Assembly (NCBI RefSeq): GCF_009913435.1
Contig: NZ_CP047895.1
Location: forward strand, 566,501 to 630,500
Direction of reading: 5' to 3'
Source: Sphingomonas changnyeongensis
Lineage (GTDB): Bacteria; Pseudomonadota; Alphaproteobacteria; Sphingomonadales; Sphingomonadaceae
DNA: 64,000 bases
Position 1 is the stretch's first letter, and the number at the start of each line of letters is the position of its first letter. Both the position numbers and the translations under genes were made by a program. The notes beneath the pieces are model-generated. The model was not told the DNA's origin. It did not search any database and worked only from the letters and a program-made list of their open reading frames with translations. Positions 1-10,834 of the stretch are shown here, piece by piece.

Positions 1-756
1 TCGGGCAATAGCGGCGTGACCGGCACGCTGTCCGATGCCGGCAGCGGCGTCAGCCTTGCCTATGACGCGGCGACCGGGGGCTATACGATCCGCGACGCGA
101 CCGGCGCGAGCACCAGCTTCCTGCCGGCGAACCGCGAGGCCAATACCGCGCCCGGCCGGTCGGATGCGGTCGCGACCGTCTATGCCAAGTCCAGCGGCAA
201 CCGCGACGACGAGCTGATCCTGTTCAACCCCGGCAGCGGCAACACCCAGCTGGCGCTGACCTATGTCAGCTATGGCGCATGGCAGGCGCTGACCGACAAT
301 GGCGCGACCTCGACGCTGGCGACCCAGTATTTCGTGTTCGGCATCCGCCAGTCGCCGACCCAGCCAAGCACCGGGTCAGCCAGCTACACGACCAAGCCCG
401 ACGGGCTGTGGGTGACGCCGAACGGCGTCTATTCGCTGTCCGGCACCAGCAGCTTCACCGCCAATTTCTCGGCGATGACGGTGTCGACCCAGCTGAACCT
501 CACGGGAACGCTGGCCACCGACAGTTCGACGACGCGCAGCCTGGGCACGTTCAACGGCACCGGCACCATCGCGGCGCTGGGCGGGGGCTTTACCGGCAGC
601 TTCACCCAATCGGGCACCGATGCCGGCGGCAACACCTATAGCGGCGGCTTTACCGGCGCATTTTTCGGCCCGCAGGGTCAGGAAGTCGGCTATAGCTTCC
701 GCCTGACCGGCACCGGCGGGACGGCGGTGGGCGCCGTGGTCGGCCGGGGCAACTGA
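1..756 (+). CDS. TbpB-like surface lipoprotein, C-terminal part (5' end outside window)
   Basis: The frame is open to the left edge, so only the last 251 residues are visible. They are rich in Gly, Ser and Thr and end in alternating glycine-rich beta strands (GTGTIAALGGGFTGSF, then a GAFFGPQGQEVGYSF motif). This is the typical ending of transferrin-binding-protein-like beta-barrel lipoproteins, in which a G-x-F-x-GP turn followed by 'GG/GY-F' closes the barrel. The next gene encodes a Slam-type exporter, the machinery that flips such lipoproteins to the cell surface, which supports the call. The ligand cannot be told from this fragment. The signal peptide and lipobox lie outside the window. 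Confidence 0.7.
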   Translation, partial: SGNSGVTGTLSDAGSGVSLAYDAATGGYTIRDATGASTSFLPANREANTAPGRSDAVATVYAKSSGNRDDELILFNPGSGNTQLALTYVSYGAWQALTDNGATSTLATQYFVFGIRQSPTQPSTGSASYTTKPDGLWVTPNGVYSLSGTSSFTANFSAMTVSTQLNLTGTLATDSSTTRSLGTFNGTGTIAALGGGFTGSFTQSGTDAGGNTYSGGFTGAFFGPQGQEVGYSFRLTGTGGTAVGAVVGRGN

Positions 757-791
757 GCGCGGACAGGGTCCGGGCGGACTGGGAGGGGAGA

Positions 792-2180
792 ATGGCGGTC
801 GCCGCGCGGCGCGCGATGCTGCTCGCCCTCACCTTGCTCACCCTCGCCGTGCCGGCCCTGCCAGCTGCTGCCCAGTCCGCCGCACCGCCGCCCGCCCCGG
901 CTTCGCCGGGCCAGACGCCCTGCGAACAGGCGCGCGTCTGCGCCTCGGGGCTGAGCGCCGCACAGGTGTTCGCGGTGGCCGAGGCCCAGGCCGCAGCCGG
1001 CCGGATCGCGGCTGCCGAAACGCTGCTCCGCGGCCTGACCCGCGACCCGAATGGTGATATTCGCGCCGAAGCGCGCTTCCGCCTGTCGGTGCTGGCCGAG
1101 GCGCGCGGGGACCGGGCGGCGGCCATCGCCTGGCTCAAGGAGCTGATCGACGAAAAGCCCGGCGCGCCGCGCCCGCGGCTTGAACTGGCGCGGCTGCTCG
1201 CTCTCGCGGGCGACGAAGCAGGCGCGCGCCGCGAGCTGCGCCGCGCCGGGGCCGCCGGGCTGCCCGAAGATGTGGCGCGGGTCGTCGACCGGTTCGCGCT
1301 CGCGCTGCGGTCGAGCCGCCCGATCGGCGGGGCGTTCGAGCTGGCGCTCGCCCCGGATTCGAACATCAACCGCGCCACCAGCCTGCAAAGCGTCGATACG
1401 GTCGTCGCCCCGCTGGTGCTCAGCCCCGATGCGCGCGCGCGCTCGGGCATCGGCGTGTCGCTGTCGGGGCAGGGCTTTGCCCGCGCCGCCCTGTCGGACA
1501 GGATCGAATGGCTGAGCCGCGTGTCGGCGCGCGCGGATCTTTATGGCCGGTCTCAGTTCAACGATGTCGTGCTCACGCTCGCGACCGGGCCTGAGCTGCG
1601 CGCCGGCGGCACGCGGCTGCGCCCGGCACTGGTCGGCACCCGCCGCTGGTTCGGCGGCGTGCGCTTTTCCGATGCGGTCGGCGGATCGTTCAACCTGTTG
1701 CGCCCGCTCGACCGGACCAGCCAGATCGAGGCCGAGCTGACCCTGCTCGACAGCCGCTTTCCGGCGATTCCGGCGCAGGACGGGGTGCTCGCCGATCTCA
1801 ACATCGCCTATGACCGCGCCTTCTCCCCGCGCTTCAGCGGGCGGGTGGGCGCGCGGATCACGCGGCAGGATGCCCGCGAAGCGTTCCTCGCCAACCGCAC
1901 GGTGGCATTCGACCTGCTCGCCTCGCGCGCCTTTGGCAAACAGCTGCTGTTCCTGCAGGCGGTGGGCAGCCGGCTGCAGGGCGATGCCCGCGACCCGCTG
2001 TTCGGCGCGGTGCGGCGCGACACGCGGGTCGACCTGACCGCCGGGCTGATCCTGCGCCGCTTCACGCTGCACGGGCTCGCGCCGCTGATCCGCATCACCC
2101 GCACGTCGAGCAGCTCGACCATTCCGATCTTCGATTTCAGCCGCACCCGGGTCGAGTTCGCGCTGTCGCGCGAGTTCTGA
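792..2180 (+). CDS. Slam-family surface lipoprotein assembly modifier (TPR + outer-membrane barrel)
   Basis: The protein has 462 residues. It begins with a signal peptide ending near AAAQS, followed by a periplasmic helical TPR-like region (about residues 55-150) and a C-terminal beta-barrel (DUF560 type) from about residue 180. The barrel opens with the family hallmark LAPDSNINRAT and ends in the aromatic strand VEFALSREF, as outer-membrane proteins do. Slam proteins translocate specific lipoproteins across the outer membrane. The upstream TbpB-like gene, 35 bp away and on the same strand, is the expected substrate. A strong GGAGGGGAG ribosome site lies just before the ATG. Family assignment is confident; substrate pairing is inferred from adjacency. 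Confidence 0.82.
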   Translation: MAVAARRAMLLALTLLTLAVPALPAAAQSAAPPPAPASPGQTPCEQARVCASGLSAAQVFAVAEAQAAAGRIAAAETLLRGLTRDPNGDIRAEARFRLSVLAEARGDRAAAIAWLKELIDEKPGAPRPRLELARLLALAGDEAGARRELRRAGAAGLPEDVARVVDRFALALRSSRPIGGAFELALAPDSNINRATSLQSVDTVVAPLVLSPDARARSGIGVSLSGQGFARAALSDRIEWLSRVSARADLYGRSQFNDVVLTLATGPELRAGGTRLRPALVGTRRWFGGVRFSDAVGGSFNLLRPLDRTSQIEAELTLLDSRFPAIPAQDGVLADLNIAYDRAFSPRFSGRVGARITRQDAREAFLANRTVAFDLLASRAFGKQLLFLQAVGSRLQGDARDPLFGAVRRDTRVDLTAGLILRRFTLHGLAPLIRITRTSSSSTIPIFDFSRTRVEFALSREF

Positions 2181-2202
2181 CGGGAAAGCGGGCCGCCGCC
2201 CG

Positions 2203-2676
2203 TCACACCGGCAGCGCGGTCGTCGCCTTGATCTCCGACAGCGCGACGACCGAGTTGATTTCCTGCACTCCCGGCACCCGGCTCAGCCGGTCGAAAAAGA
2301 AGCGTTCATAGGCATCGACATCCTCGACGACGATCTTGAGCAGGAAATCGACCGTCCCCATCAGCACATAGCATTCGAGCACTTCGGGATAGTCGCGGAT
2401 CGCCGCGCTGAACTCCTCCAGATTGGCGCGGCCGTGCGAGTTGAGCTTCACCTGCGCAAAGATCTGCGCCTTCAGCCCCAGCGCCTGGCGGTCGAGCAGC
2501 GCGACGCGGCGGCGGATCAGCCCGTCCTCGGTCAGCCGCTGGACACGCCGCCAGCAGGGCGAGGTGGACAGGCCGACACGCTCGGCCAGCTCGGCCATCG
2601 ACAGGCCGGCATCCTGTTGCAGCTCGCGCAGGATCTTGCGGTCGAACGGGTCAAGCTCCGGCATGGTTTTGCTCAT
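2203..2676 (-). CDS. Lrp/AsnC family transcriptional regulator
   Basis: The protein has 157 residues: an N-terminal winged helix-turn-helix (LDPFDRKILRELQ ... LAERVGLSTSPCWRRVQRL) and a C-terminal RAM/ACT-like ligand domain (about 70-150). Family members sense amino acids and form octameric DNA-wrapping assemblies. It is divergent from an amino-acid dehydrogenase, a pairing that usually means direct control. The ATG at 2676 is preferred because the open frame extending upstream does not resemble the family; an internal ATG four codons downstream is an alternative. A palindrome in the shared intergenic region is a candidate operator. Confidence 0.9.
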   Translation of the reverse strand: MSKTMPELDPFDRKILRELQQDAGLSMAELAERVGLSTSPCWRRVQRLTEDGLIRRRVALLDRQALGLKAQIFAQVKLNSHGRANLEEFSAAIRDYPEVLECYVLMGTVDFLLKIVVEDVDAYERFFFDRLSRVPGVQEINSVVALSEIKATTALPV

Positions 2677-2692
2677 TATGTCCACCAGTCGG

Positions 2693-2711
2693 CATATTTT
2701 TGCGCAATATG
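2693..2711. promoter_or_regulatory. Candidate Lrp-type operator palindrome
   Basis: CATATT and AATATG form a perfect inverted repeat separated by 7 nt. It lies between the divergent Lrp/AsnC gene and the amino-acid dehydrogenase, 17 bp from the regulator start. It is an AT-rich island in very GC-rich DNA, which fits an Lrp-family site. Assignment to this regulator is by position only. Confidence 0.45.
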
Positions 2712-2795
2712 GCCCGAACCCCACAAGATAGGCAAGAATCACCCGCCAGACTGCGTCATGATTTGCCTGCCGCGCCACAAGCGAGAGAGACCGTC

Positions 2796-3860
2796 ATGGC
2801 CCATCTGCCCACCCCCGCCCCGCACGAAGCCGTGCATCTGATCGAGGATCCCGAGACCGGCCTGCACGGGGTGATCGCCATTCATTCGACCGCACTCGGC
2901 CCGGCGGCGGGCGGATGCCGGCTGTGGCAGTATGACGATGATGCCGCGATGCTCGCCGACGCGCTGCGGCTGGCGCGGGGCATGAGCTACAAGAATGCGC
3001 TCGCCGGCCTGCCCTTTGGCGGCGGCAAGGCGGTGATCCGCATGCCCGCCACGCTGCCCAGCCGCGCGCGGCTGTTCGCCGCCTTCGGGCGCGCGGTCGC
3101 GGGGCTGGGCGGTGCTTATGTCACCGCCGAGGATGTGGGCACGACCACCGCCGACATGGCGGAGGTGCGCGCAAAGACCCGATTCGTCGCCGGGCTGCCC
3201 GCCCGCCCCGGCCAGGCCGGCGGCGATCCCAGCCCGTGGACGGCGCTGGGCGTGTTCGTGGCGATGGAGGCGGCGGCGCGCAGCCTGGGGACCGGCCTGT
3301 CCGGCCTGCGGGTGGCGGTGCAGGGCGTCGGCCAGGTCGGCGCGGCGCTGTGCACATTGCTGCACGAGGCCGGGGCACGGCTGGTCGTGGCCGATGCCGA
3401 TGCGGCGCGGGCGGCGGCGGTCGCCGCGCGGTTCGGCGCCGACATGGTGTCGCCGGGGGCGATCATTGCCGCCGATGCCGATATCTTTGCGCCCTGCGCG
3501 CTGGGCGGGGCGCTCGACCGGCAGACCATCGCGGCGCTGCGCGCCCGGCTGGTGTGCGGCGCGGCCAACAACCAGCTGGCGACACCCGAAGATGGCGCGC
3601 GGCTGGCGGAGCGCGGCATCCTTTATGCGCCCGATTATGTCGCCAATGCCGGGGGGATCATCAACGTCGCCGCCGAATATCTGGGCGAGGCAGCCGATGC
3701 GGTCGAGGCGCGGGTGCGGGCGATCGGCCCGCGCATGGCGCTGATCCTGGTGCGTGCGGGCGAATGCGGCGAAACCCCGGCGGCGGTCGCCGATGCGATG
3801 GCCGAAGCGATCATGGCCGAAGGCCGGGCGGGGCTGGGCAGAACCGGGCTGGCGGCATGA
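2796..3860 (+). CDS. Leu/Glu/Phe/Val dehydrogenase family amino-acid dehydrogenase
   Basis: The protein has 354 residues. The N-terminal substrate domain carries the glycine-rich/Lys motif LPFGGGKAVI of the amino-acid dehydrogenase superfamily. A Rossmann domain follows with VAVQGVGQVGAAL (about residue 175), and the coenzyme-side motif CGAANNQLA is present. It probably deaminates a branched-chain or aromatic amino acid to the 2-oxo acid using NAD+. The size matches leucine/phenylalanine dehydrogenases rather than the longer glutamate enzymes. The ATG at 2796 gives the family-like start MAHLPTPAPHEAVHLIEDP; an upstream extension is unlike the family. It overlaps the next ACT-like gene by ATGA and is divergent from an Lrp/AsnC regulator. 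Confidence 0.85.
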   Translation: MAHLPTPAPHEAVHLIEDPETGLHGVIAIHSTALGPAAGGCRLWQYDDDAAMLADALRLARGMSYKNALAGLPFGGGKAVIRMPATLPSRARLFAAFGRAVAGLGGAYVTAEDVGTTTADMAEVRAKTRFVAGLPARPGQAGGDPSPWTALGVFVAMEAAARSLGTGLSGLRVAVQGVGQVGAALCTLLHEAGARLVVADADAARAAAVAARFGADMVSPGAIIAADADIFAPCALGGALDRQTIAALRARLVCGAANNQLATPEDGARLAERGILYAPDYVANAGGIINVAAEYLGEAADAVEARVRAIGPRMALILVRAGECGETPAAVADAMAEAIMAEGRAGLGRTGLAA

Positions 3861-4213
3861 AAGCGGCCTCGGCGCGGATCAGCATCCTGGCCACCGCCGA
3901 TCCCGGCACGCCGGCGCGCGTGCTCGACCAGCTTGCCCAGCGCGCGATCCTGCCCAGGGCGGTGACGATGGCCTGCCTGGGCGACATGGTGCAGATGGAT
4001 GTGCAGCTGGACCCGATTGCCGATCACGCACTCGACCTGCTGGTCGAGAAGATGCGTGCGCTGATCGCCGTCGCCAAGGTCCGCGTCACCCGCAACCCGG
4101 CCATGGCCGGCGGCCACACCCCGCCGCCCCGGATGCCCGGAAGGCCACGTCAAGACAGGCTTTGCCGGGCCGCCCCAAGCGCGAATCCCCTTGTTCGTGA
4201 AACGCGTTCCTAG
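3857..4213 (+). CDS. Small ACT-domain-like protein coupled to amino-acid dehydrogenase
   Basis: This 118-residue protein starts within the stop of the dehydrogenase (ATGA), implying translational coupling. Residues 6-80 (ARISILATADPGTPARVLDQ through LIAVAKVRV) have the beta-alpha-beta-beta-alpha-beta rhythm and the 'D-x-G-x-x-x-R-V-L' opening of ACT domains, which bind amino acids and regulate metabolic enzymes such as the IlvH/IlvM subunits. The last 40 residues are Pro/Arg rich with no recognised fold. Its likely role is an amino-acid-sensing partner of the dehydrogenase. That is inferred from fold-like pattern and context, not from a specific named family. Confidence 0.55.
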   Translation: MKAASARISILATADPGTPARVLDQLAQRAILPRAVTMACLGDMVQMDVQLDPIADHALDLLVEKMRALIAVAKVRVTRNPAMAGGHTPPPRMPGRPRQDRLCRAAPSANPLVRETRS

Positions 4214-4270
4214 CTAGAGGGCAGAATCTTTGCGGGCAGATGCCCGGCCTGTCAGCGGGAGAAGAACGTG

Positions 4271-4333
4271 ATGCGTGCCGATCTGGGTCTTGCGGCGCGG
4301 CCCGGTGCCGCCCTGGCGGAGCGCGCGGCATGA
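4271..4333 (+). CDS. Possible 20-residue leader ORF coupled to fpr
   Basis: An ATG preceded at suitable distance by GGGAG opens a 20-codon frame. Its stop overlaps the fpr start codon as ATGA, the overlap used by many gene pairs here. The peptide (MRADLGLAARPGAALAERAA) has no recognised motif. It may be a leader peptide that couples translation of fpr, or chance. No codon-level or conservation evidence is available. Confidence 0.3.
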   Translation: MRADLGLAARPGAALAERAA

Positions 4334-5160
4334 GCGCCCACACCGGAACCGCCGCCGCGCCCGTGCCCACCCCGCTCGAGCCGACCGGCGCGCTCAGCGT
4401 CGAGACCGTGCAGACCGTCCATCACTGGGACGACCGGCTGTTCAGCTTCCGCATCACCCGCCCGGCCTCGTTCCGGTTCCGCTCGGGCGAGTTCGTGATG
4501 ATCGGCCTGCCCGGCGACAATGGCAAGCCGCTGCTGCGCGCCTATTCGGTCGCCAGCCCCGCCTGGGACGAGGAGCTGGAGTTCCTGTCGATCAAGGTCG
4601 AGAACGGCCCGCTGACCTCGCGGCTCCAGCATATCCAGCCCGGCGACCAGATCTATCTGGGCCGCAAGCCGACGGGCACGCTGGTGACCGATGCGCTCAA
4701 GCCCGGCAAAAGGCTGTTCCTGCTGTCGACGGGCACGGGTCTCGCGCCGTTCATGAGCCTGATCCGCGATCCCGACGTCTATGAGCTTTATGACCAGATC
4801 CTCGTCGCCCATTCGGTGCGCAAGGTGTCGGAGCTGGCCTATTTCGACCTGCTGGAGAGCAAGCTGACCGGCGATCCGCTGGTCGAGGATCAGGCCCGCG
4901 CGCAGTTCCATTATCTGCCGACGGTGACGCGCGAGGCGTTCCGCACCAGCGGGCGCATCGGCGCACTGATCGACAATGGCGCGATCTTTGAGGGCCTGAA
5001 CGGCCCGGCAGCATTCGATCCGGCGACCGACCGGGTGATGCTGTGCGGCAGCATGGAGATGATCAAGGAGTTCGCCGCCCGGTTCGACGCGCTCGGCTTT
5101 GTCGAGGGCTCGAACGCCGCGCCCGGCGACTATGTGATCGAACGCGCCTTTGTCGGCTGA
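4330..5160 (+). CDS. fpr: Ferredoxin--NADP(+) reductase
   Basis: The 276-residue FAD enzyme transfers electrons between NADPH and ferredoxin or flavodoxin. Visible motifs are the FAD-binding LLRAYSVASP (about residue 75), the NADP-binding LLSTGTGLAPFMSLIRDP (about 135), the nucleotide-binding MLCGSMEMI (about 237), and the C-terminal YVIERAFVG typical of bacterial Fpr. The ATG at 4330 overlaps the stop of a possible leader ORF. An in-frame upstream extension exists but is not family-like. The gene converges on gyrB, with a hairpin repeat element between them that could terminate both. Confidence 0.93.
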   Translation: MSAHTGTAAAPVPTPLEPTGALSVETVQTVHHWDDRLFSFRITRPASFRFRSGEFVMIGLPGDNGKPLLRAYSVASPAWDEELEFLSIKVENGPLTSRLQHIQPGDQIYLGRKPTGTLVTDALKPGKRLFLLSTGTGLAPFMSLIRDPDVYELYDQILVAHSVRKVSELAYFDLLESKLTGDPLVEDQARAQFHYLPTVTREAFRTSGRIGALIDNGAIFEGLNGPAAFDPATDRVMLCGSMEMIKEFAARFDALGFVEGSNAAPGDYVIERAFVG

Positions 5161-5184
5161 CCCGGCGACCGGGCGGGGATTTTT

Positions 5185-5380
5185 GCGCGCCTAGCGGCGC
5201 GGGGGCGGTTGTTTGTGGTTCGGCTCACGCCGCACGGCGGGTTGTTTGTTGCGCGCCTCGCGGCGCGGGGGCGGCACCGGCCCGCTCCCCCACCCGGCCT
5301 CCCATAGCGTAACCTGCCGTTGGGAGGCCGGGTGGGGGAGCGGGCCGGTGCCGTTCTTCACAGCTAAGCCGTTCTTCCCT
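5185..5380. repeat. Intergenic hairpin element, copy A
   Basis: The core is a perfect 32-bp inverted repeat (arms 5273-5304 and 5321-5352) around a 16-nt loop. The left flank carries two versions of a GCGCCTnGCGGCGCGGGGGC block with TTGTTTGT tracts. The right flank carries GTTCTTC motifs. The same core, arms and flanks occur at 29.7 kb and 42.7 kb, plus a partial copy at 26.8 kb. This copy lies between the convergent fpr and gyrB genes, so the GC-rich stem could act as a bidirectional transcription terminator. No ORF or transposase is inside. Confidence 0.85.
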
Positions 5381-5382
5381 AA

Positions 5383-8423
<3,041 letters not shown>

Positions 8424-8440
8424 GGCCGGCCCCGGCGGCG

Positions 8441-8901
8441 TCAGGCGGGGCGCACGGCGACGATCGCGTCGATTTCGACCGCCGCACCCAGCGGCAGCGC
8501 GGGCACGCCGACGGCGCTGCGCGCATGGCGGCCCGCCTCGCCGAACACATCGGCCATCAGCGTCGAGGCCCCGTCGGCGACCTTGGGCTGGTCGGTAAAG
8601 CGCGGGTCGGAGGTCACGAACACGCCCAGCTTCACGATCCGCTCGACCCGGTCGAGCGAACCCAGCGCCTTGGCGATCTGGGCGAGCAGCATGATGCCGC
8701 ACAGCCGCGCCGCCTCGCGGCCGCGCTCGACGTCCAGATCCTCGCCCAGCCGCCCGGTCACCACCTCGCCGCCGCGAAACGGCAGCTGGCCCGACACATA
8801 AAGGAAACCGCCCGCCTCGACCGTTGGCACATAGGCGGCCACCGGGCGGCCGGAACCGGCAGCTTCAGACCCAGTTCCTTCAGGCGATCATCGATGCTCA
8901 T
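8441..8901 (-). CDS. RidA/YjgF family enamine deaminase (frameshifted in this sequence)
   Basis: The conserved body (AAYVPTVEAGGFLYVSGQLP ... VEIDAIVAV) reads from 8842 down. The family N-terminus MSIDDRLKELGLKLPVPAA reads in another frame from an ATG at 8901. That ATG overlaps the stop of the upstream HAD gene as ATGA. One missing C (minus strand) at the run 8844-8846 would join them into a 153-residue protein, the usual length. RidA proteins hydrolyse reactive enamine/imine intermediates from PLP enzymes. A shorter GTG start at 8842 (133 residues) is possible but would lose the conserved N-terminus. Confidence 0.8.
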
Positions 8902-9572
8902 GCATGGGGCTCCATCATCTGGTCGGGAAAATCGGGGGTGGCGGGCAGCGTGAGACCCGGTTGCGCGATGCCCAGCCGCGCGGCGATCCACGGCCCGGCC
9001 TCGCGCCAGCAATCGATGCGCGCATGGGCATGGGGCGCGGGCGGCAGCATCGGGGCGAGCGCCGGTTCGGCGACCATGTGCAGCCGCTGCACATCCGGCG
9101 CGTGCTGCGCGACCGATTCGTGATGCACGGCCAGATCGTCGACGAACACCGCCGCGCCTGGCCCATATTCATCGAGCAGCCGCGCCACCGGCGCGCCCTT
9201 GCCGCCCTGGTTGCACACCACGCGGTGGCGGATGCCGATCGCCTCAAGCTGGCGCGCCCGGCCGTCCTGATGGTGATCGCCCAGATTGGTCAGCACGACA
9301 ATGTCGGCGTGCTCGGCGATCGCCGCCAGCGTCTCGCGCGCATGGGGCACCGGCGTCTGGCGGTGCATTTCGGTGACGAAAAAGCCGTCGAGCAGCGGCC
9401 AGATCTCAGCCGGCGCGACCGGGCTGCCGCAGGCGCGGCGCGTCAGCGCGCGGGCAAACTCGCTGCCCAGTGCGAAATCAATGTCATGCGCCTCGCCCAG
9501 CCAGTCGCCGAAATGGCGGACCATGTGGAGCAGCACCTCGTCGCAGTCGGTGATCAGCAGCGGCCGGCTCAT
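8898..9572 (-). CDS. HAD superfamily hydrolase
   Basis: The 224-residue protein begins with the HAD nucleophile motif LLITDCDEVLL (DxD). Motif II-like VVLTNLGD follows near residue 95, then a conserved Lys/Gly region (NQGGKGAPVARLL) and motif IV VFVDDLAVHHES. The expected activity is phosphatase, or a related phosphotransfer, on a small metabolite; the substrate cannot be inferred. It sits in a three-gene minus-strand unit, overlapping DUF3572 upstream and RidA downstream by ATGA each. Confidence 0.8.
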   Translation of the reverse strand: MSRPLLITDCDEVLLHMVRHFGDWLGEAHDIDFALGSEFARALTRRACGSPVAPAEIWPLLDGFFVTEMHRQTPVPHARETLAAIAEHADIVVLTNLGDHHQDGRARQLEAIGIRHRVVCNQGGKGAPVARLLDEYGPGAAVFVDDLAVHHESVAQHAPDVQRLHMVAEPALAPMLPPAPHAHARIDCWREAGPWIAARLGIAQPGLTLPATPDFPDQMMEPHA

Positions 9573-9838
9573 CGTTCAAGCTCCCGCCGCGCGGCAACCA
9601 GATCGGCGGGATCGACACCGAGCGCCGCCGCACAGCCAAGCAGATCCGGCTCATGCGCTTCCAGAAAGGCGAGCGCCGCCGCCAGACATGTCCGGTCGGC
9701 CAGCCGGGCGCGCAGATCGGCGGGCGACAGGCCGGTCAGGGCGAGCAACCGTTCGGCCCGGTCGCCATCCTCCAGCACCCAGACCAGCGCGGTCAGACCA
9801 AGCGTCTGCGCATCGCGATTTGTTTCAACCGGTTGCAT
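9569..9838 (-). CDS. DUF3572 family protein
   Basis: The 89-residue, mostly helical acidic protein has the pattern ALVWVLEDGDRAERLLALTG, then L-S-P-A-D-L-R and a second repeat ending LGVDPADLVAARREL. This is characteristic of DUF3572, a small alphaproteobacterial family of unknown function. It is the first gene of the minus-strand DUF3572-HAD-RidA unit, overlapping the HAD gene by ATGA. In other alphaproteobacteria, members are often found next to divK, and divK is divergent here 43 bp away. Confidence 0.75.
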   Translation of the reverse strand: MQPVETNRDAQTLGLTALVWVLEDGDRAERLLALTGLSPADLRARLADRTCLAAALAFLEAHEPDLLGCAAALGVDPADLVAARRELER

Positions 9839-9881
9839 CGTCTATGAGCCTTAGCGGGGGCGAGAAGAAAGCGGGGCACTG

Positions 9882-10244
9882 GTGCCGAAGAAAGTCCTTG
9901 TTGTCGAGGACAACGAGCTCAATCTCAAGCTGTTCTGCGATCTGCTCAGGGCACATGACTATGTTGCCGAAGCGGTGCGGGACGGCCGGGAAGCGGTTGC
10001 GCGGGCGCGGGATTTCGCGCCGGATCTGGTGATCATGGACATTCAGCTGCCGCATGTCAGCGGGCTGGAACTGATCGCGACGCTGAAGGCCGACGAACAG
10101 CTGCGGCCGATCCCGATCATGGCGGTCACCGCCTATGCGGCCAAGGGCGACGAGGAACGCATCCGCGCGGCGGGGGCGGAAGCCTATGTGTCGAAACCGA
10201 TTTCGGTGATTCGCTTTGTCGAAAGCGTGGGCGCGCTCGTCTGA
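9882..10244 (+). CDS. divK: Single-domain response regulator DivK
   Basis: The 120-residue protein is a lone receiver domain: acidic pocket E9/D10, phosphoacceptor D53 ([10 protein letters not shown]), conserved Thr in [12 protein letters not shown], and Lys in YVSKPISV. The sequence [16 protein letters not shown] and the spacing match DivK, which controls cell-fate signalling through DivJ, PleC and DivL upstream of CtrA in alphaproteobacteria. The start is a GTG at 9882; no better ATG exists. Divergence from a DUF3572 gene is the usual alphaproteobacterial context. Confidence 0.93.
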   Translation: MPKKVLVVEDNELNLKLFCDLLRAHDYVAEAVRDGREAVARARDFAPDLVIMDIQLPHVSGLELIATLKADEQLRPIPIMAVTAYAAKGDEERIRAAGAEAYVSKPISVIRFVESVGALV

Positions 10245-10433
10245 CCGGGGCGTCCGGCACAACGCATCCGGACGAAAGGCCGGCGATTCCGGAAATGGTT
10301 CGGACGGGGCGGCGCGCGCCAGGGCAAGGTGCCGGCGCAGCGCAGGGCCCAGAGGCAGCACAAAATCTGCGCCCGGGATCCGAAGCACCCGGACAACGCA
10401 GATGCGGGCGGCGATCCGCCGCCCGGTGCCGGA

Positions 10434-10601
10434 TTACTTGATCTTGGCTTCCTTGAACTCGACATGCTTGCGCACGACGGGGTCATATTTGCGGAAGCTC
10501 AGCTTCTCCGTCTGGGTGCGCGGATTCTTCTTGGTCACATAGAAGAAGCCGGTGTCGGCGGTGCTGACGAGCTTGATCTTGACGGTGGTCGGCTTGGCCA
10601 T
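10434..10601 (-). CDS. rpmG: 50S ribosomal protein L33
   Basis: The 55-residue protein reads [20 protein letters not shown] and continues with [21 protein letters not shown], ending in EFKEAKIK. This is the L33 pattern. The zinc-binding cysteines found in some paralogues are absent, so it is the zinc-independent (C-) form. The start ATG at 10601 has a GAAGG site upstream. A terminator-like hairpin with a T-tract on the same strand lies about 25 nt before the start codon. Confidence 0.95.
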   Translation of the reverse strand: MAKPTTVKIKLVSTADTGFFYVTKKNPRTQTEKLSFRKYDPVVRKHVEFKEAKIK

Positions 10602-10624
10602 GACCGGTGAACCTTCATGAACTG

Positions 10625-10652
10625 GAAAAAGAAAAGCGGCGTCGCCGCCGCT
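10625..10652 (-). terminator. Terminator-like hairpin in the rpmG leader
   Basis: On the minus strand, AGCGGC and GCCGCT pair around a 6-nt loop, followed by TTTTCTTTTT. It lies 24-51 nt upstream of the rpmG start. It could end an upstream minus-strand transcript, or act as an attenuator of rpmG. No recognisable gene lies immediately upstream on this strand. Confidence 0.5.
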
Positions 10653-10834
10653 CCCATCGGTGGGCGCTCATGCGCGAGGCCGGCCTGTGAGTCAAGGCCT
10701 GCGGATTTGAGCATCCGGGTATCTCCGGGCTCCCGGGCTTAACGCCTCCTTCACGCTCGCGCGCGAGGGTTTGGGCTGCGGGCACCGCGCGGGAGACTCG
10801 CACAGGCGCGGGCCGGGGAGAGGATGGGACAGGG

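Noticed and set aside
5273..5352. Insertion sequence or transposon end
   Set aside because: No transposase ORF or target-site duplication was seen around the hairpin copies; they look like short non-coding repeats.
8441..8842. RidA as a 133-residue protein starting at GTG 8842
   Set aside because: The conserved family N-terminus is present in the other frame from ATG 8901, coupled to the upstream stop; the short form would lack it.
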